Positions 9,683 through 22,640 of a stretch of DNA of 64,000 nt are shown here, piece after piece; within the stretch, counting starts at the first letter, position 1, and every line of letters starts with the position of its first letter. Under the pieces are notes generated by a model that saw only the letters and a list, made by a program, of their open reading frames with translations, did not search any database and was not told the DNA's origin. The stretch lies in NCBI RefSeq assembly GCF_004664715.2, contig NC_051067.1, forward strand, positions 70,649,942-70,713,941, written 5' to 3'. This stretch comes from Peromyscus leucopus (taxonomy: Eukaryota; Chordata; Mammalia; Rodentia; Cricetidae). A program made the translations under genes and the position numbers.

Positions 9683-12600
9683 AATTATGAACTTTTAGAT
9701 GACATACATTTTTTTTCATTCCTCTTAACATGTTGGTCATATTTGTTCACCTAAGATAAAGCCAATTTTTTTCTTTTTCTTTCTTGCAGCTATTGTTTAG
9801 ATTTTTATTTATCTAGTCAGACACTAACTTTTAAGCTTTCAGATAGTATATCTGTCTGATATACTACTTCTTCCAGGGTTTCCCCCAGGGAACTATAAAT
9901 CTGCAACGAGAAGGAGGTAGAAGTATGGGTAAGTGGGTAAGAAAAAAAAAATGCTAAGAAAAGAGTCCCTGTGAAAGACAGTATGTGACAGAATATTTCA
10001 TGTTTTAAGCTATTCCAAATATTTTGTGTCTTCTAAATGGTCACTCCTTAAAGCTTTACCCACCCAGATGACCTTAATTAAACTTGGTCCAGATTTATGA
10101 AGACTATAAAATTAGGAAACTTTAATTTAAAAAACAATCCTGCAGCCCTGGATGGTTTCCCAGAGCACACCCAGCATTACTTAAGGCTTCATTGTTACAG
10201 CTGGTTGGAGAGATCATAGCCACAGCGCCAGCCAGGTCTCCAAGAGTTCTGTGACTGATGCCTAATGGAACCAATTTTCACTCCGGCAGAACAAATTCAA
10301 GTTCAATACTAACTTGAATTCGTTGCCTTCGGATGCTAGGGATCAGATCTTTGGAGAGGAAATTGTATCAACGCCTCTGTCTATTAAGTGATATTCCATT
10401 TATTTCATCTAAATAGCTAGCAGGAACCATCGACAAGAGTCAAGTCTAAAACAGAAAACAAATCTTGTTTAATTATGGAATTTTCTCTATTCTGTTTTTA
10501 GCTTTCTTTCTTTCGTCTCCTTCCTGGTCTCCATTTTCTACAAACTCCCCATCTCAACTGTGGACCACTGAGCTTTCTTAAGCAAGAGGGAACACCCCAG
10601 TGCCTTCCCTCACCTACACTAACAATCACATTACAGTCACAGGCCATTGACTGTCACTCACATTTTTATTACCCCGAGTTTGATGAACATTGATACACTT
10701 GCATGTCTCCCTCTGCACCGGAAAGAAAAGTAATAATTTAGATAGAATTCTAAAAGTTAGCATGTTTTGTCAATAGCTTCATTGTTCCTCCTGTTCATTC
10801 ATCACTGCTCGCCTGCCATTGAAATCCTTCCTCCCTGACATTATTAAAGTCAGTCATTATTAAAGTCATTTCAAAAAGAGATACATGGGCCACTTCTAAG
10901 ATATTGTCAAGCTGGAATCATATTTTCAGTACTTTATAGTGTATTGTATTTTCAAGCATCCGAAGCAAACACAATATTCTTGCATATTTCCTGTGATAGA
11001 ATCTCATGTAGACAATGATGATGAGATAGGAAAAGCGATGCTTATCACATGATTTTGGCATCGTCCCTTCTGATAACTAAGATGCCCTGAGAAAATCAGC
11101 ATCAGTTTTCCTATTATGAAACAAATTAAGTGCATGAGCTGGAGTTCTTATATGCCTTGTACTTGTGAGAAGAAAAAAAAACCACTTAATAGTTGTATCT
11201 GTATTCATTCAGTTTCACTAAAATATCACTTGGGGATATAATTTTATAAACAACCATACATTGTTTTACAAGACCATTTAGGAATCCTTGAATTGTGTCC
11301 ATCTCTCACACATGCACAAATTAAATTTAATTAAAACTTCATAAAAGGCCCAAAACACAAAAACTGCACAGTTCCTAATTTTCCAACCCTTTTTTCTGTA
11401 GGCATTAAGTAATTTAAACCAGATAGTTCTAAGTTGTTGGTGGCATACAGCAAAGTGAATAAGCCTGTCTCTTTATGGGATGCACACACTGGGTAGTCAT
11501 TTTCAATTACCATGATGTAACTTTACAAAATATGACTATAAATGGGAAGCCATCCTTCTGAACATTTGGAATGACTGTGGCATACTTTTCAATATCTTTT
11601 GATATTTTGATACAAAAACATGGCTTGAACAGTTCAGTAATGTTATTTCCCTTTTAGTTACAAAGAAATAAATTCAGAGCAAAGACGGTCGTTTTATTTG
11701 CTAACAAATGATCTTTATAATAAAGTGCATACTCAGGCAGAAATAAGGTAGGTCCCAACTTCAGTGAAAACCGAAACACGGGCCTAGACTGACAAATAGC
11801 GTTAAGTCTACATAAGTCTGCGCATGTGTACTGATCTGTGCATACTCATATGTGAGTAAGCAAACACACCAGCGAGTGTTGAGGGGTGAGGGTCACAAAT
11901 TCATGAGTTTTCTCATTTAAATTTATTGTCTCTTGTCCCAGAAATAGACCAGAGTACTATAAAGTACTATACACATTTTCTGTTAACAAAATTGTGATCC
12001 AAGTTTTGCTTTACATCAAAATTAGTTCATCTTCACACAGAGACACGGCAAATGCTTTCGAAATGAATTCATGAGCAGTACCTCTCAACCGTACAAACAT
12101 GTTAGAAGACTTCCTGCCCCTCTAACATTTTGTATTTTAAAAATGTTCTAGGTTTCAAAGGACAAAAAAAGAAGTGAAACGCAGCCTCCATCCATCTTTC
12201 CCTCCCCACTTCTACAGTTTCACCAAGTAATTTATCTCGGTTTTACGTTTTAAAAATAAAGGTCATTCTCCAGGCTTTCTCTTGCCTTCCTCCCCTTTCT
12301 ATCGCCAAGAGCACACATTTGGGCGGTGAGAGAGAGTGCCTTGCTCACTTGACCCTCAGCGTTCCCCATTCGACCCCTGGCTGCTCTCCTCCTTTCTCTG
12401 GCGGTTCCTCCAAGGGCCTAAGCACTGCAGGTCCGCACGCGGTAAACCGAGTTTTGCTGAGTGAAGCACCTAACCACTTTGGTGGTTTCCCCATGGAAAG
12501 CTGCGAGAGGCGTCTGTGAGTGTTCCTTCTGGTCCTTCACATACGTAGATGCTCAGAGGCCCTGCACAGTCGAGCCAACCCAAATCCCTACCCTTCCGGT

Positions 12601-13000
12601 AGATCCACCGACCGAGCAGGCGCTCTCAAGGAATGCCAACACTCAAATGCCACCCACTGCCCTCTAGTCACAGCGAGAAAGTGCTGGATGGGGCTTGCCT
12701 GGAGCACGTGGCCTGCGGTGAGAAGCCCGGGAAGAACCTGGCAGTCAGGGCTGCAGCATGTGCCTGGATCCCCGCCGGGCTCCCTACGTGTCCAAGTCTC
12801 CCCAGCAATCCAAAGTGCAGATCAATTTCCCTTTCTACCAGAAAGATAGCTTTTTGCTGAAAAGTGTAGTGTGGGCGGGGGGGGGGGGGAGCGAGGGTGC
12901 TCACGACGGTAAGGAAAGGAGGAAAGGAAGTGTGCTCTCATGTTAATTTTTTTTTCTTCCCTCCATGTGCTTCCAAATTAAAAAGTTGCTTCTTAGGCGA
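9683..13000. other. AT-rich unique DNA, no gene seen
   Basis: No SINE, L1 or microsatellite of note and no protein-like reading frame. Sequence is moderately AT-rich and becomes balanced near 12.3-12.9 kb. The 60-109 residue frames here have no recognisable domain. Confidence 0.5.
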
Positions 13001-13029
13001 CAGGCCTGCGGTTTTCACAGTGTAAAACG

Positions 13030-15630
13030 GATTAGTGGGCAAGCTCCTGCCCTTCTCGACTTTCGCTTGCGGTTTGCAACCCCCGGGGCGGGTCTGACCC
13101 CGCGGCACCTGCCCAGGCGAGCTTCGCCCACAGCTGCCTAGCGCGTGGACTCCGCTTCTCCGGCGCCAGCACCCACCCCGGGGACCGTCGGCCTCCCACC
13201 CCGCGGGGCGGAGCCCAGGCCCAGTGCCTAGGGGGAGGGGAGTTCCCACGGTGTGGATGATCCGCACGCCCAAAGCCTGCAGCCGCCCTTCAAGCCGTTG
13301 CGCGCTCGCGTCCTCGTTCTCCTCCGTGACTCCTGGGTCCTGGGTGTACCCGAGTCTAGGGACCGCCTGTAGCCAGCCGCACGCTCCCAGGCGCCGCCAG
13401 GAATGGGTCCAGAGGGAATTTGCTGAGACCACGCGGAAACCTGATGGCTTGTTTCTTGCTTGTTCATAGGCTTTCCTCCAAGAATCTGGAGTTCGTGGAG
13501 GACACTTCCAAGAGGCGTTGAGTTCTCACATTCTTACCAGTCGGTTCAAGGAAGAAAAATAAAAGGATAAACTATCCGAGCTGAGTTCGCTGAAGCTGAG
13601 ATGCACGAGACGTGGTTTCCCCCCACGGGCACCTGTCCACGAGTTTGCAGAGAGTGAGAAGATTCCGGGATTGGTCAGTCTCATCCCATGCTCATGTCTA
13701 CCCTTGGTGACCCTTTCCTTCTACGTTTAATAAACAAAAGTAAAAGGTTGCTTTCCAGATACAGAGACACCCTTATGGTCTTACCGCCTCGGCGCGGGAT
13801 TTAGGCATCTTCTTACACTGCAGGGAATTATCAGGATGACTTGTCGAGATCCATAGTGGGACGTCCACAAAAGAGGTCCTGCTGGTGGTGGGGCCAAGGG
13901 TCCAGAAAATAGCAGCAGTAAGAGACAGGCTCCGGGGTTCTGAACCCTCAGGTCTGTTTTGCTTAGGGGACACTTAAGCCGGAGGGTGGAGCGGGGACTA
14001 TCCGCCGCCACCCACGGCCGCTGGCGCGGTGGAGAATCAGACGGGTTCCACTTTAAGAGTCGGGGAACGCCTGACACCTGCAGGGGGCGCTGCTGCCTCG
14101 CGGTTCCTCCCGCGCCAAGGCACAGCAGGCTCGGCAGCTTCCTGGCCTTCGTCCCCGGAGGGGGTGGGGACGCTAGGGGAGGAAGGGCGCGAGTGCCGCC
14201 GTTAGGTAAGGAACCCGAGCTCTTCTGGATTGCGAAGCAGCCTCAGTGAGGCGCTTGCTGCGTGGAGCTTTCCATCATTCGGCCCAGAAAGGAAGTGCAA
14301 GCAGGCGCCCTCCCCTGCCCCCACCGCCTGCCTTCCTGCCTCCCTCCACCTCTGTTCTCCGACCCCGACCGTGCTTCCCAGACCCTTTGTTCTCCAGGTT
14401 GGGAGCGGCTGGGTGGGTTCCCCAGGGAGGAGGTGCCCCTGCTGCACACGGAGGGGAAGGGATTGTCGCCTGGCTTCCCTCGCGCCCTTAGAGTCCCCGG
14501 CGCCCCACCACCCCTTGACTTAAGCTGCTCCGGGCCGGCTTTTCCTCCCCTCTTTCCACGTCGCCGCCTCCCGGGTCTCCAGGAAGAGGATGGGTAAAGA
14601 CTGATGCCGGGGGCTAGAGAAACCACGTCTACTTCCCGGCGCTGAGAAGTCCCAGGAACCCTTTTGGGCCCGAACCTCCAGCGCCCGCCGCAGGTCGCTG
14701 GGGACATCCTCGGACTTGGGCGCAGGGTCCCGGCAGCCAGGCGCGGCGCAGCGCGGCCTCTCGTAGTGAGGATCCAGGGTCCCCAGTGGGGAGAATGGGA
14801 CAGTGTATTTCGCGCCCGGGAGAGTCTGATTGCAAACGAAAGCTCTCACCACACCACACCACCCTCGGCGGCGCCACCCGCGTCGCCTCTCTGCCGCGCG
14901 TGACCCCGAGGGCTTGGGCGATTGTGTCTCCCTGAGTACAGTTACAATTGTGTTCAGCTTAATTTCTTACTCGGATGGAGGCGTCTCACCGAGTAAAGCG
15001 CGGGGAGCAGGATGTGGGGGAGGGGAGCTAGAGCGGGAAACTACGGGGTTGCGGGGGATGGGAGGGCAACTGCACAGTAAATAGCTCCTGCGGGTCCCGG
15101 GTCCGAGGTGACCAAGTAGCACTGCTTATCCAGGCCCAGGATCTGGGCCCACCCAGCAGCCGCAGCGCGGCCGAGCCCTCCCCAACCTCGGCCCAGTGCA
15201 CGAATCTCCTTAGAGTGCCATCCACACTCCCTGCACTCCAGCACGTTTGCGCTAGGCCGGGTGTGGGGGAGGGCTCCTTACGAGCAGGGTGTCACCAAGT
15301 AGGTGCTGCTGCTGGAGTAGCGGCTCGGCCTGTGGCTGTCAGCTCCAGGCTTCCTGGAGCCCCCTCCCGCCTCCTAGCTTGACCCAGGTCCTCACTGGCT
15401 GGTCTAAAGGCGCGCTAGCAGTTCTCTCCGCAGCGGGTTCCGGGGGACACACCCCGTCCCCACCCCCGAGAACTGGCGGCCAGCTCGGGATGCCAGGCGA
15501 CCAGACGGGCGCCCTGCCAAATTCCGCGTTCCTCTCTAGGAGACGGGGAATTGCGTCCCAGGCTCGGGAAAGCCCGCAGTTCGGGCTTGGGACTCGCTTG
15601 CAAAGCACACCCCCCACCCCAAGGCGCCAG
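13030..15630. promoter_or_regulatory. CpG island, orphan promoter candidate
   Basis: A long GC- and CpG-rich block with many CCGCC, GCGCC and CCCGGG motifs. Two minus-strand splice-donor consensus sequences lie in it: GCG|GTAAGA, with exon end at 13785, and CTG|GTAAGA, with exon end at 13538. A plus-strand donor TAG|GTAAGG occurs near 14202. No reading frame is convincing. In human, as I recall, the locus next to SKIDA1 on the same strand is CASC10/MIR1915HG, and this island sits where its 5' end would be expected. That assignment is inference only. Confidence 0.6.
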
Positions 15631-15654
15631 GGACGCCTCTGCAGGTTGAATTCC

Positions 15655-17800
15655 TGCTCCGTATCACTTCAATTTTAATTAATCTTTTAAAACACCGCTG
15701 TCACGTCGCTTGCAGAAAATTAATCAAACTTGAATCCTTGTTGCATAGCAAGAATTTCGATCCAAGTCTTTTAAGAAGGACTTGACTTTGCAAAGTCACG
15801 TCTTTTACAGTTCCCTCATTCCCCCTTTAGCAAGGGAAATACTGCAAAAGTCAGGACATGTTTGCTTCTTTCTGTCTTTAAAATGAAACTCTGCTTATTT
15901 TCTGGTCTTTATTTTCCCATCTTTGGAAAAAAAAAGTTAAGCGATAAATTGCCTACCTCTGTTAATTCAAAATATAATTAGTTTGAATGATCTTTGTTTA
16001 AGAGCCCAGATAAACTAAGATAATCTTAATTTTAATGTGACACGACCCCTATTTTTCCTTGTGAATAATGAGAATAAAGAAGTCATTAATTAATACCAAG
16101 GTATCTCCATAGAAGATGGTATCTGGTAGCGCTGAGACACTGAAACATCGGTTGTATTAGTAATTGATACTGTATAATTGAACATGGAGATAGTCGTCTG
16201 TTTTTAACCTCAAAGCTCGGAGTTTATTTGGTGATTACTGAGCTTCTAATAATTAATTTTAGTCCCTTCTTAATGCAAAAATAATTCTTACAATTCCTAG
16301 TTCCCATGCAGCAGAGGCTTCTCATTAAAACCCACCCCTCCAAGTGATTGTGAAGCTATATCATGTAGCAACCCTTTCTGCTCCATTATTTGTAATAAAT
16401 TTGCTCTATTTTCATATCCCATTACATTTTTCCCTTTGCTGTAATTTACCTACTAAAAGACAAGAATGTAACTATCGTCCTCTACTACTGCTTTGTCTTC
16501 CTCCTGGAGTGGATTAGTTCAGCCTCATACATGAATCCCAAGACTTTCAGTATTTTAAGTTTCTAAGATTTAAAAATGAATTCCACTGAAGAATCAAATG
16601 TTTTGTACAGAGTGGTTGCCACACACCAGACTCTGATCAAACCCACAACCTGCATTAGCTTACACTTTTCTGTTATTAAAACAGACTGCAAAACACGTTC
16701 CCCCTTTCCAACACGAACTGAGAAACAGCTATTGCAATTTCCTGGGCTAAATTTAGTGTTAACACAACTTTTGGCATTAATATAAAAATCCTCTCCAAAG
16801 TAATAAGGTCTTCCAAATAACAATGGATGTTTAAACTCTAGCTTTAAAATATCTGGTTATTTCTCACCATGAATTTGCTAATGGCCCTGATTTTTAACCA
16901 ATAGAAGGGCTATGATATTTTTCTCTTACAAAGAAAAAAAAATCCTCCTATACCTTCCTCCAAACATGTTTCACCCCAACTAAGTATGAAATATTTCATA
17001 CCACATTAATATTCTTACTACCTACCCTACCATATCCAAGCATCTTACTTAATTGTCAGCACTAGTCCTGAAATGGTTAGAAAGTAGTTCAGTTTCACAC
17101 TTTAATTTCCCTTTTACTACAATTAAAACTTTAGGTCAGTATATGCTGGCATAATTCTCTTCTCTTGGATCTTATATTTTCCCACTATAATTTAGGCTGA
17201 AATGGGATTAAAACAGGATCTAGAGTTCTAATCTCGGCTGATGTTTTGGTGCATTCACCGTAATGAGTCCTATTCCCTGCGGTCATGAAGCTCCCAAATG
17301 TCAATCAAGCAAACTGATTCAGAAACGCCATTGTTCGGCTCCCACGTCACTCGCCTTCCTCTCATTTTATTGAACAATACCAGAGTTCTCTGATCAGTCA
17401 TTCGGAATATGAGGCATTATCTGGGGAAAATTCACAAAGTGTCTTGATCTTTCTTTGGGAGATACTGTTAAGGGGCTTGGGCAAGGCAGAGTGCTTGTTT
17501 ATATTTCTGTCTTTGGACCGCGCTGTGGCTAGAAAGAAGCAATGAATACCTCCTAAAAGAAAATCATACCGTAAATCCGTCAAAAATTAATTCGTCCAGT
17601 CGAATGTTACATTTCTATTTTCGTGTTGGAAGCGTACTGATTTGTCATCTGGGAAAGTATCATGGGGTCGGGGTCCAGTTGACATGCCCCCACATCCAAC
17701 CCCCTATGTTTCACTCATTTAATAATACTAATGTGTTTACACTAGTTAACTAAGAATGTATCAGGGAGCGAGGAAGAGCTAAGCTTCACTAGGAAGCTCT
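15655..17800. other. AT-rich, repeat-free DNA with homeodomain-like sites
   Basis: Directly next to the CpG island the sequence becomes AT-rich and is full of TAATTAAT-type motifs (for example ttttaattaatcttttaaa near 15672, gtcattaattaataccaag near 16082, ctaataattaattttag near 16246). There are no SINEs and no low-complexity tracts. This is the usual appearance of conserved enhancer DNA, but conservation cannot be measured here. Confidence 0.4.
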
Positions 17801-17859
17801 CTCCCCTGCCCACTCAGGCGTCAGAGCGTCTCTGCCACTCGCTTTTCCCAGTCACAACC

Positions 17860-18900
17860 CTGGGTCATTCATGCCTGTGTCCCCGCCTCGCGACAATTCC
17901 CAAAGCCGAAGGCATCAAGAGTGTTACCAGCTCCAAACAGCCCAAATTAATAATCAACTTAATTCATGGAGGACTCGAGCCTTTATCCTCAGTTCCCTGA
18001 AGGCACCGGGTATGGAGCCCGGCTCCTGCGAGGACTTCCTTGCAGGGAGGCCGGCATGCAGGGACAGATGTCAGGGGAAAAGCGATCGATGGAGACTTTC
18101 ACCTACAGGGTTATGGGCAAGGAAGCACGAATCAACCCTCTCAATCCTCTAGCTCTGGGTTCTTATATCGGAATTCCTGCAAACGCGACAGTCTTGCAGG
18201 CTCGGGCTATTGGCGCTTGCAGCAGCACCCTTCGCCACACGCACACGGCGCGCGCGTCCTCCGCGCACACTTAGAGCCGAGGTGAAAAGCGAAGGCCGCA
18301 GAGGTGGGGACAGAAGGTGGAGCCACTATCGGGTGGGACGTGATCGATCACTTTAAAGTAAATGGTTTAAAAAAAAAAAAAAAATCCCAGGCTACCCTTC
18401 GGAAGACAGGAGGGAAAGCTTCCCGCGGCCTGCACGTTTCTGCCCTCCGCGGCTTCCGAGCAGCGGCGCCAGGCGTGGAGGTCTCGGAAGCCTGGTGGTG
18501 GGACCCGGGACCCCAGGCTCCAGCCGACTCCACAGGTCGAGCTTTACACAGCCCGCCGAAGGGCTCCTCCGGGAGGATCGGGCTCCCCGGGCACAGATGC
18601 GCGCGCGTGCAGCACGCCGCGTGCGCTTTTCCCTTTCTCAGCAAGCGGGAAAGGCCTGTTCTCCCGGCCAGCTGAAAGCTGCTGGCCTAGAGGCCCCAGG
18701 GTCTGGGAGGAAACCCGAGCTCCCTGCGACCGGCCCCGCGAAAAGGGGCGGGGGAGAGCCTAGCAAGCTGCCCCGGAGGCCGGCTGTACGAATTCCAGAG
18801 GAAAAACCCCTCTGGCAGAAGCCAAAGGCTTCCGCCCCTCCCCCGTCCTTCGACCTGGCTTCTAGTTGCCTTGGCACCGCCCTGCTTAGCTCTCACCTGC
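17860..18900. promoter_or_regulatory. CpG-rich block
   Basis: CpG-dense sequence, strongest at 18200-18900, with gcgcgcgtcctccgcgcaca and agatgcgcgcgcgtgcagca. A poly(A) run lies at about 18369-18383. No gene can be assigned. Confidence 0.55.
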
Positions 18901-21890
18901 GACCTGGCTGAGGGCCTAGCCCCTCACCCTACCCCATCCCATCCTTCAGTTCCATCTCCTCCCTGACCTTTCTGAGGCCTGGGCCAGAGTGCTACAGAGG
19001 AAATGAAATTGTTCTGGAGATTACAGCGGGGCTTTTAGCCTGCGCGCCACCCCCCATCCTCCTGCGTCCACGTTAAGTGCCGACTTGTATCTCCCTTCAC
19101 AAGAATAGGCAAAGTTTCTCGCTTATTTGCAGTTTTGCAAAGTTCTACATACAGATCAGTGAACCTTAAGCGCCCGTGTGCAGACATACATTGTGGAGGT
19201 TTTGTCAATAACTCTGGGCAGCGATCATAATGACAGGTGAATCCAGCAGCCCCATGGGGAGCCCAACATAACCCCACGGTTTACAATATGTTAGGGACTC
19301 AAAGGCTCCTCAGACACTTCAAGCAACAGGTACCTACATCAAGGAGGCCTTCAGGAGTCTGTTCAGAGCTTGGCCCTGGATTCAGTGACCTGGGAGGAAA
19401 GGCCCCCACCACGTGCCTTCCCCCAGGAGATCCCTTCTCTCCAGATTACTCAAGAGTCACATAAGACCAGAAATCTCCATACTCTCCTCCCTGCCCAGGC
19501 TCAGTCAGGCCTGGCTTCAGCTTCAGCAGGCCCTCACCTTATACACAGTCTTCTCATAGGATTCAAAAAAAAGAGGAAGAGGATGAAAGAAGGAAAGATA
19601 AAAAAGAAGTAGAAAGGGACCAGGGAGGTAGAAAATAAAAGATGGCAAAATGGGGTCCACAACAGGGCACAAGAACTATCTTACTCAAATTCCCCCAAAT
19701 CAGCCTTCCCCACATTAAGGACGAGATAACTGGTTTTAATAAGTACCTCCTCAAGGTCACTTCTTTGAGTGATATGTCACACCTGAACCTGGTTGGACAC
19801 AACCTGAAGAGAGGAAGAAGCCATGTAGCTTAAGAGAGATAAACAGCTTTATAGGACATAATAGCTTCCCTGTAGTCACTGTGCGCTTCACAGAAAGCCT
19901 GGGAGATTCGAGCTGCAGGAACCTAAGTGCTCTGTTGCACAACCAATCTCAGCCTTAACCCACCATGTTCAGCCCGTATTAGATTTAAAGAAATGGGGGA
20001 GCTTAGGGTTCCTCCTCTTGCCTGGTCCACTCCATGATGGGGAGATGCTCACACAGAAATGCAGCTGGTCCTTTGGGCCATATTGCAAGTGAGAGCTACT
20101 CATCCCGGTGACGAATAGAAGCCTAGACAACTGATGATGAAGAAGGAAGAATTTTTATGTGTGTGGGGGGAGGGGGAGGATGCAGAGAGGCTTGCTTCTG
20201 CCCAACTCAGAAATTCAGCTCGACTCAGACCTTCTATGCCATCCTTACTTACCCACCAGGGTAAAATAGAAGTCTGTGTCTGGGTTACCAAGGAGTGCTG
20301 TGTGGGGAGTGGGGGGGTGGGGGGTGGGGGCGGGGTGTACCATTTCCAATGCCCAGTTATCACTTAAAGAAACACGTGGAAGGGAAAGCATCTTACAGGA
20401 AAGATGAGCCAGAGTAACAACAGCACTAGCACATCATCAGTCTGAGGAACTCTTCCTCATTAAAGAAATCCTTTGTATGGTGCTGCATTTCTTTCCCAGA
20501 TTTGTAGCCAGGCCACACTGAAGGAAGAGGCAGCTGCAGTAGCTGCGGTGGCTACCTGGAGGCATCCAGCAATGTGTCCCTAGCAGCAGACTTGGTGTCC
20601 CCAGTGTGTAGAGCCCAGGCTTTGCCCATTAGTCTGTGACTGAAAACAATCCCCCTGCTCCAAGCAGCCTCCACGATGACTACCCCAAATCCCTAAGCAG
20701 ATTCCTGGACTTGGAGAGAGAACAAACCATTCGTGGCATGAGTATCTAAGAGCAAGAATCCCACTCAGTTCCGCAGTCACTAATAAAATCACATGTGGTA
20801 GCAGGTATTTGTGCCTATATGTATGACAAATTCATACTTCTGCTCCCAGAATGACACTTGAAAAATATTTTTCTCCTTCATAACACAAAATGCTGTTTCC
20901 ACATCCCACTATGGTGATTAACCTTCTGTAAACCATATTGTGCATTTTTTCACAGGGATTTTAATGAAAGAAGAATTGTACAAGCTGCTGCTTTGTCCCG
21001 GCACTGAAACAAAGGCTAACTCACAGGAAAAGCTCAGCTCTCCAAAATGTCCTCTGCTCTGACTTGGGAGGAAAGCTCCTGGAGTCACCAGCCCATAATT
21101 GTGGCTGCTCTTTAATCCTCCTTGGTACACAGCTCATCTTTCCACTATGCAGAAGTACCATTGAGATATGACTAACCTTTAGGGTTATATCCCAAACTGG
21201 GAGTCTGGGGCTTACACTTGGATTGTCTGGGCCTCTTCTAACCTGAACAAAAAGGATTTGAAGAAAATCACATTTTTCCCCTCGCAACAAAGCATTCCTA
21301 ATCACTTCGGCTTGTTGGTGAATTTTTATTCCCGTGTCCACTTGGGGTATTGAAATCGATCGCTGCAATATTTAATATATTACACTCCTAGGGTCATTGC
21401 TCTCCTAAGACCGAATTCTCTCCCTCTTGCCCTCAACTCAGCCTGGCTCCTGCCCTCCCACTCCCATCTGTCCAAGGCCCTCTGTTTATCTGTCCACATA
21501 ACGCCTTTAATTCCCAGCCCACCCAGGGAACTTCACCATGTTTATTCTGTTTTCTTCTAGTATGGACAATTCTGAAAGCTCTAGGCAGCAGTGCACTTAA
21601 AAGGGAAAACGAGGAGCTCAGTAGATTGGAGAAAATTAACCTGCTGCAAACAACCTCATTAAAGAACTGCCGACCAAGAGTTAAGAATTAATAGCAAAAT
21701 GGATGGGAAAAAAACCCTTGAGTGAAGAGACCTTAAACCCCCTTCCCTGAAAGGTGCATAATTTACAGACCAAACCTAACAGTGAGTTTATTCCCTGTTC
21801 CTAGTGACCTGTCCCATAACCTTGTAATCCACTGTGGGGGCACTTTTCTCTTTGGTTCTTTTCTTTTTATAAAGCCATAGAGTTGCAGGT
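18901..21890. other. Unique intergenic DNA, no gene seen
   Basis: Mixed-composition sequence without SINEs. A G-rich patch lies at about 20299-20336. The open frames are short and their composition is not protein-like. Nothing here can be supported as a gene. Confidence 0.45.
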
Positions 21891-21900
21891 CCAAATACTT

Positions 21901-21906
<6 letters not shown>

Positions 21907-21946
<40 letters not shown>
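21907..21946. repeat. (AT)n microsatellite
   Basis: About 20 AT units in a row, followed shortly by a second small ATAT block near 21957-21966. Confidence 0.95.
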
Positions 21947-21948
<2 letters not shown>

Positions 21949-22139
21949 CCATTCACATATATATATTTGGTCAAAAAATGCACTTAAATTGTTTGGAGCC
22001 TTTTAATTTAGAAAGGCACTTTAAGAGACTCCTGGGTTCCCTTTGGGAATTGCTAGATGATTTGAAGAGTGCCCTTAAAAGAATTATGTTTGGATAGGAG
22101 AGGGGGTGGGGGAGTCATGCAGAAAGAAGCATGAAAAAC

Positions 22140-22640
22140 CAGAGTGAGGACATGGTGTAGATTTAGTGTTCTGATGGTGCTGTGGTTTATTTGGTATATG
22201 AAGTTCAAATTTAAGTAAAGCCTATGTCTATGGGCTGTAAGTTGCTCTTCTAATGTTTTATTGGGCAGTGTATTCTATATTGGCATTTTATATGCATAAT
22301 CTCATTTCAGTGCAGAGCTGCATACTAAATCCTGGAGCAAGCAGATGAGAATGCTGTATGGATATTACACTCAATTTCATTGGCTTCAATGAGACTTTGC
22401 ACAATGCGATTTCCATTGTAATGGCTTATCTTTGGCTAGAATTTTACACATCGACATGCTATTCCTTTGGCCAGGATCCTGAATGAAGAAACCATGTCAA
22501 TGGATCGGCCAGCCATAATGATTCCATTCACATTATAGCAGGTAACTGGGATCAATGGTCCTAACAGTATTTATAAAAAGGTTCCTGCTTTGGTTTTCTT
22601 TAACAATGAATTTTTTTTTGCACCATTTTCCCCCTTGAAG
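22140..22640. promoter_or_regulatory. Candidate conserved non-coding element
   Basis: About 500 bases of balanced, complex sequence with no repeat, no CpG richness and no open frame. It contains cattggcttcaatgagactt, gcacaatgcgatttccattg and tcaatggatcggccagccat. ATTGG/CAAT cores recur. The composition resembles deeply conserved vertebrate enhancers; this is pattern-based inference. Confidence 0.35.

Noticed and set aside
12938..13432. 164-residue minus-strand frame as a CASC10-like protein
   Set aside because: Only the C-terminal 35 residues look protein-like, and I cannot recall the CASC10 sequence well enough to match it. Kept as a note in the findings only.
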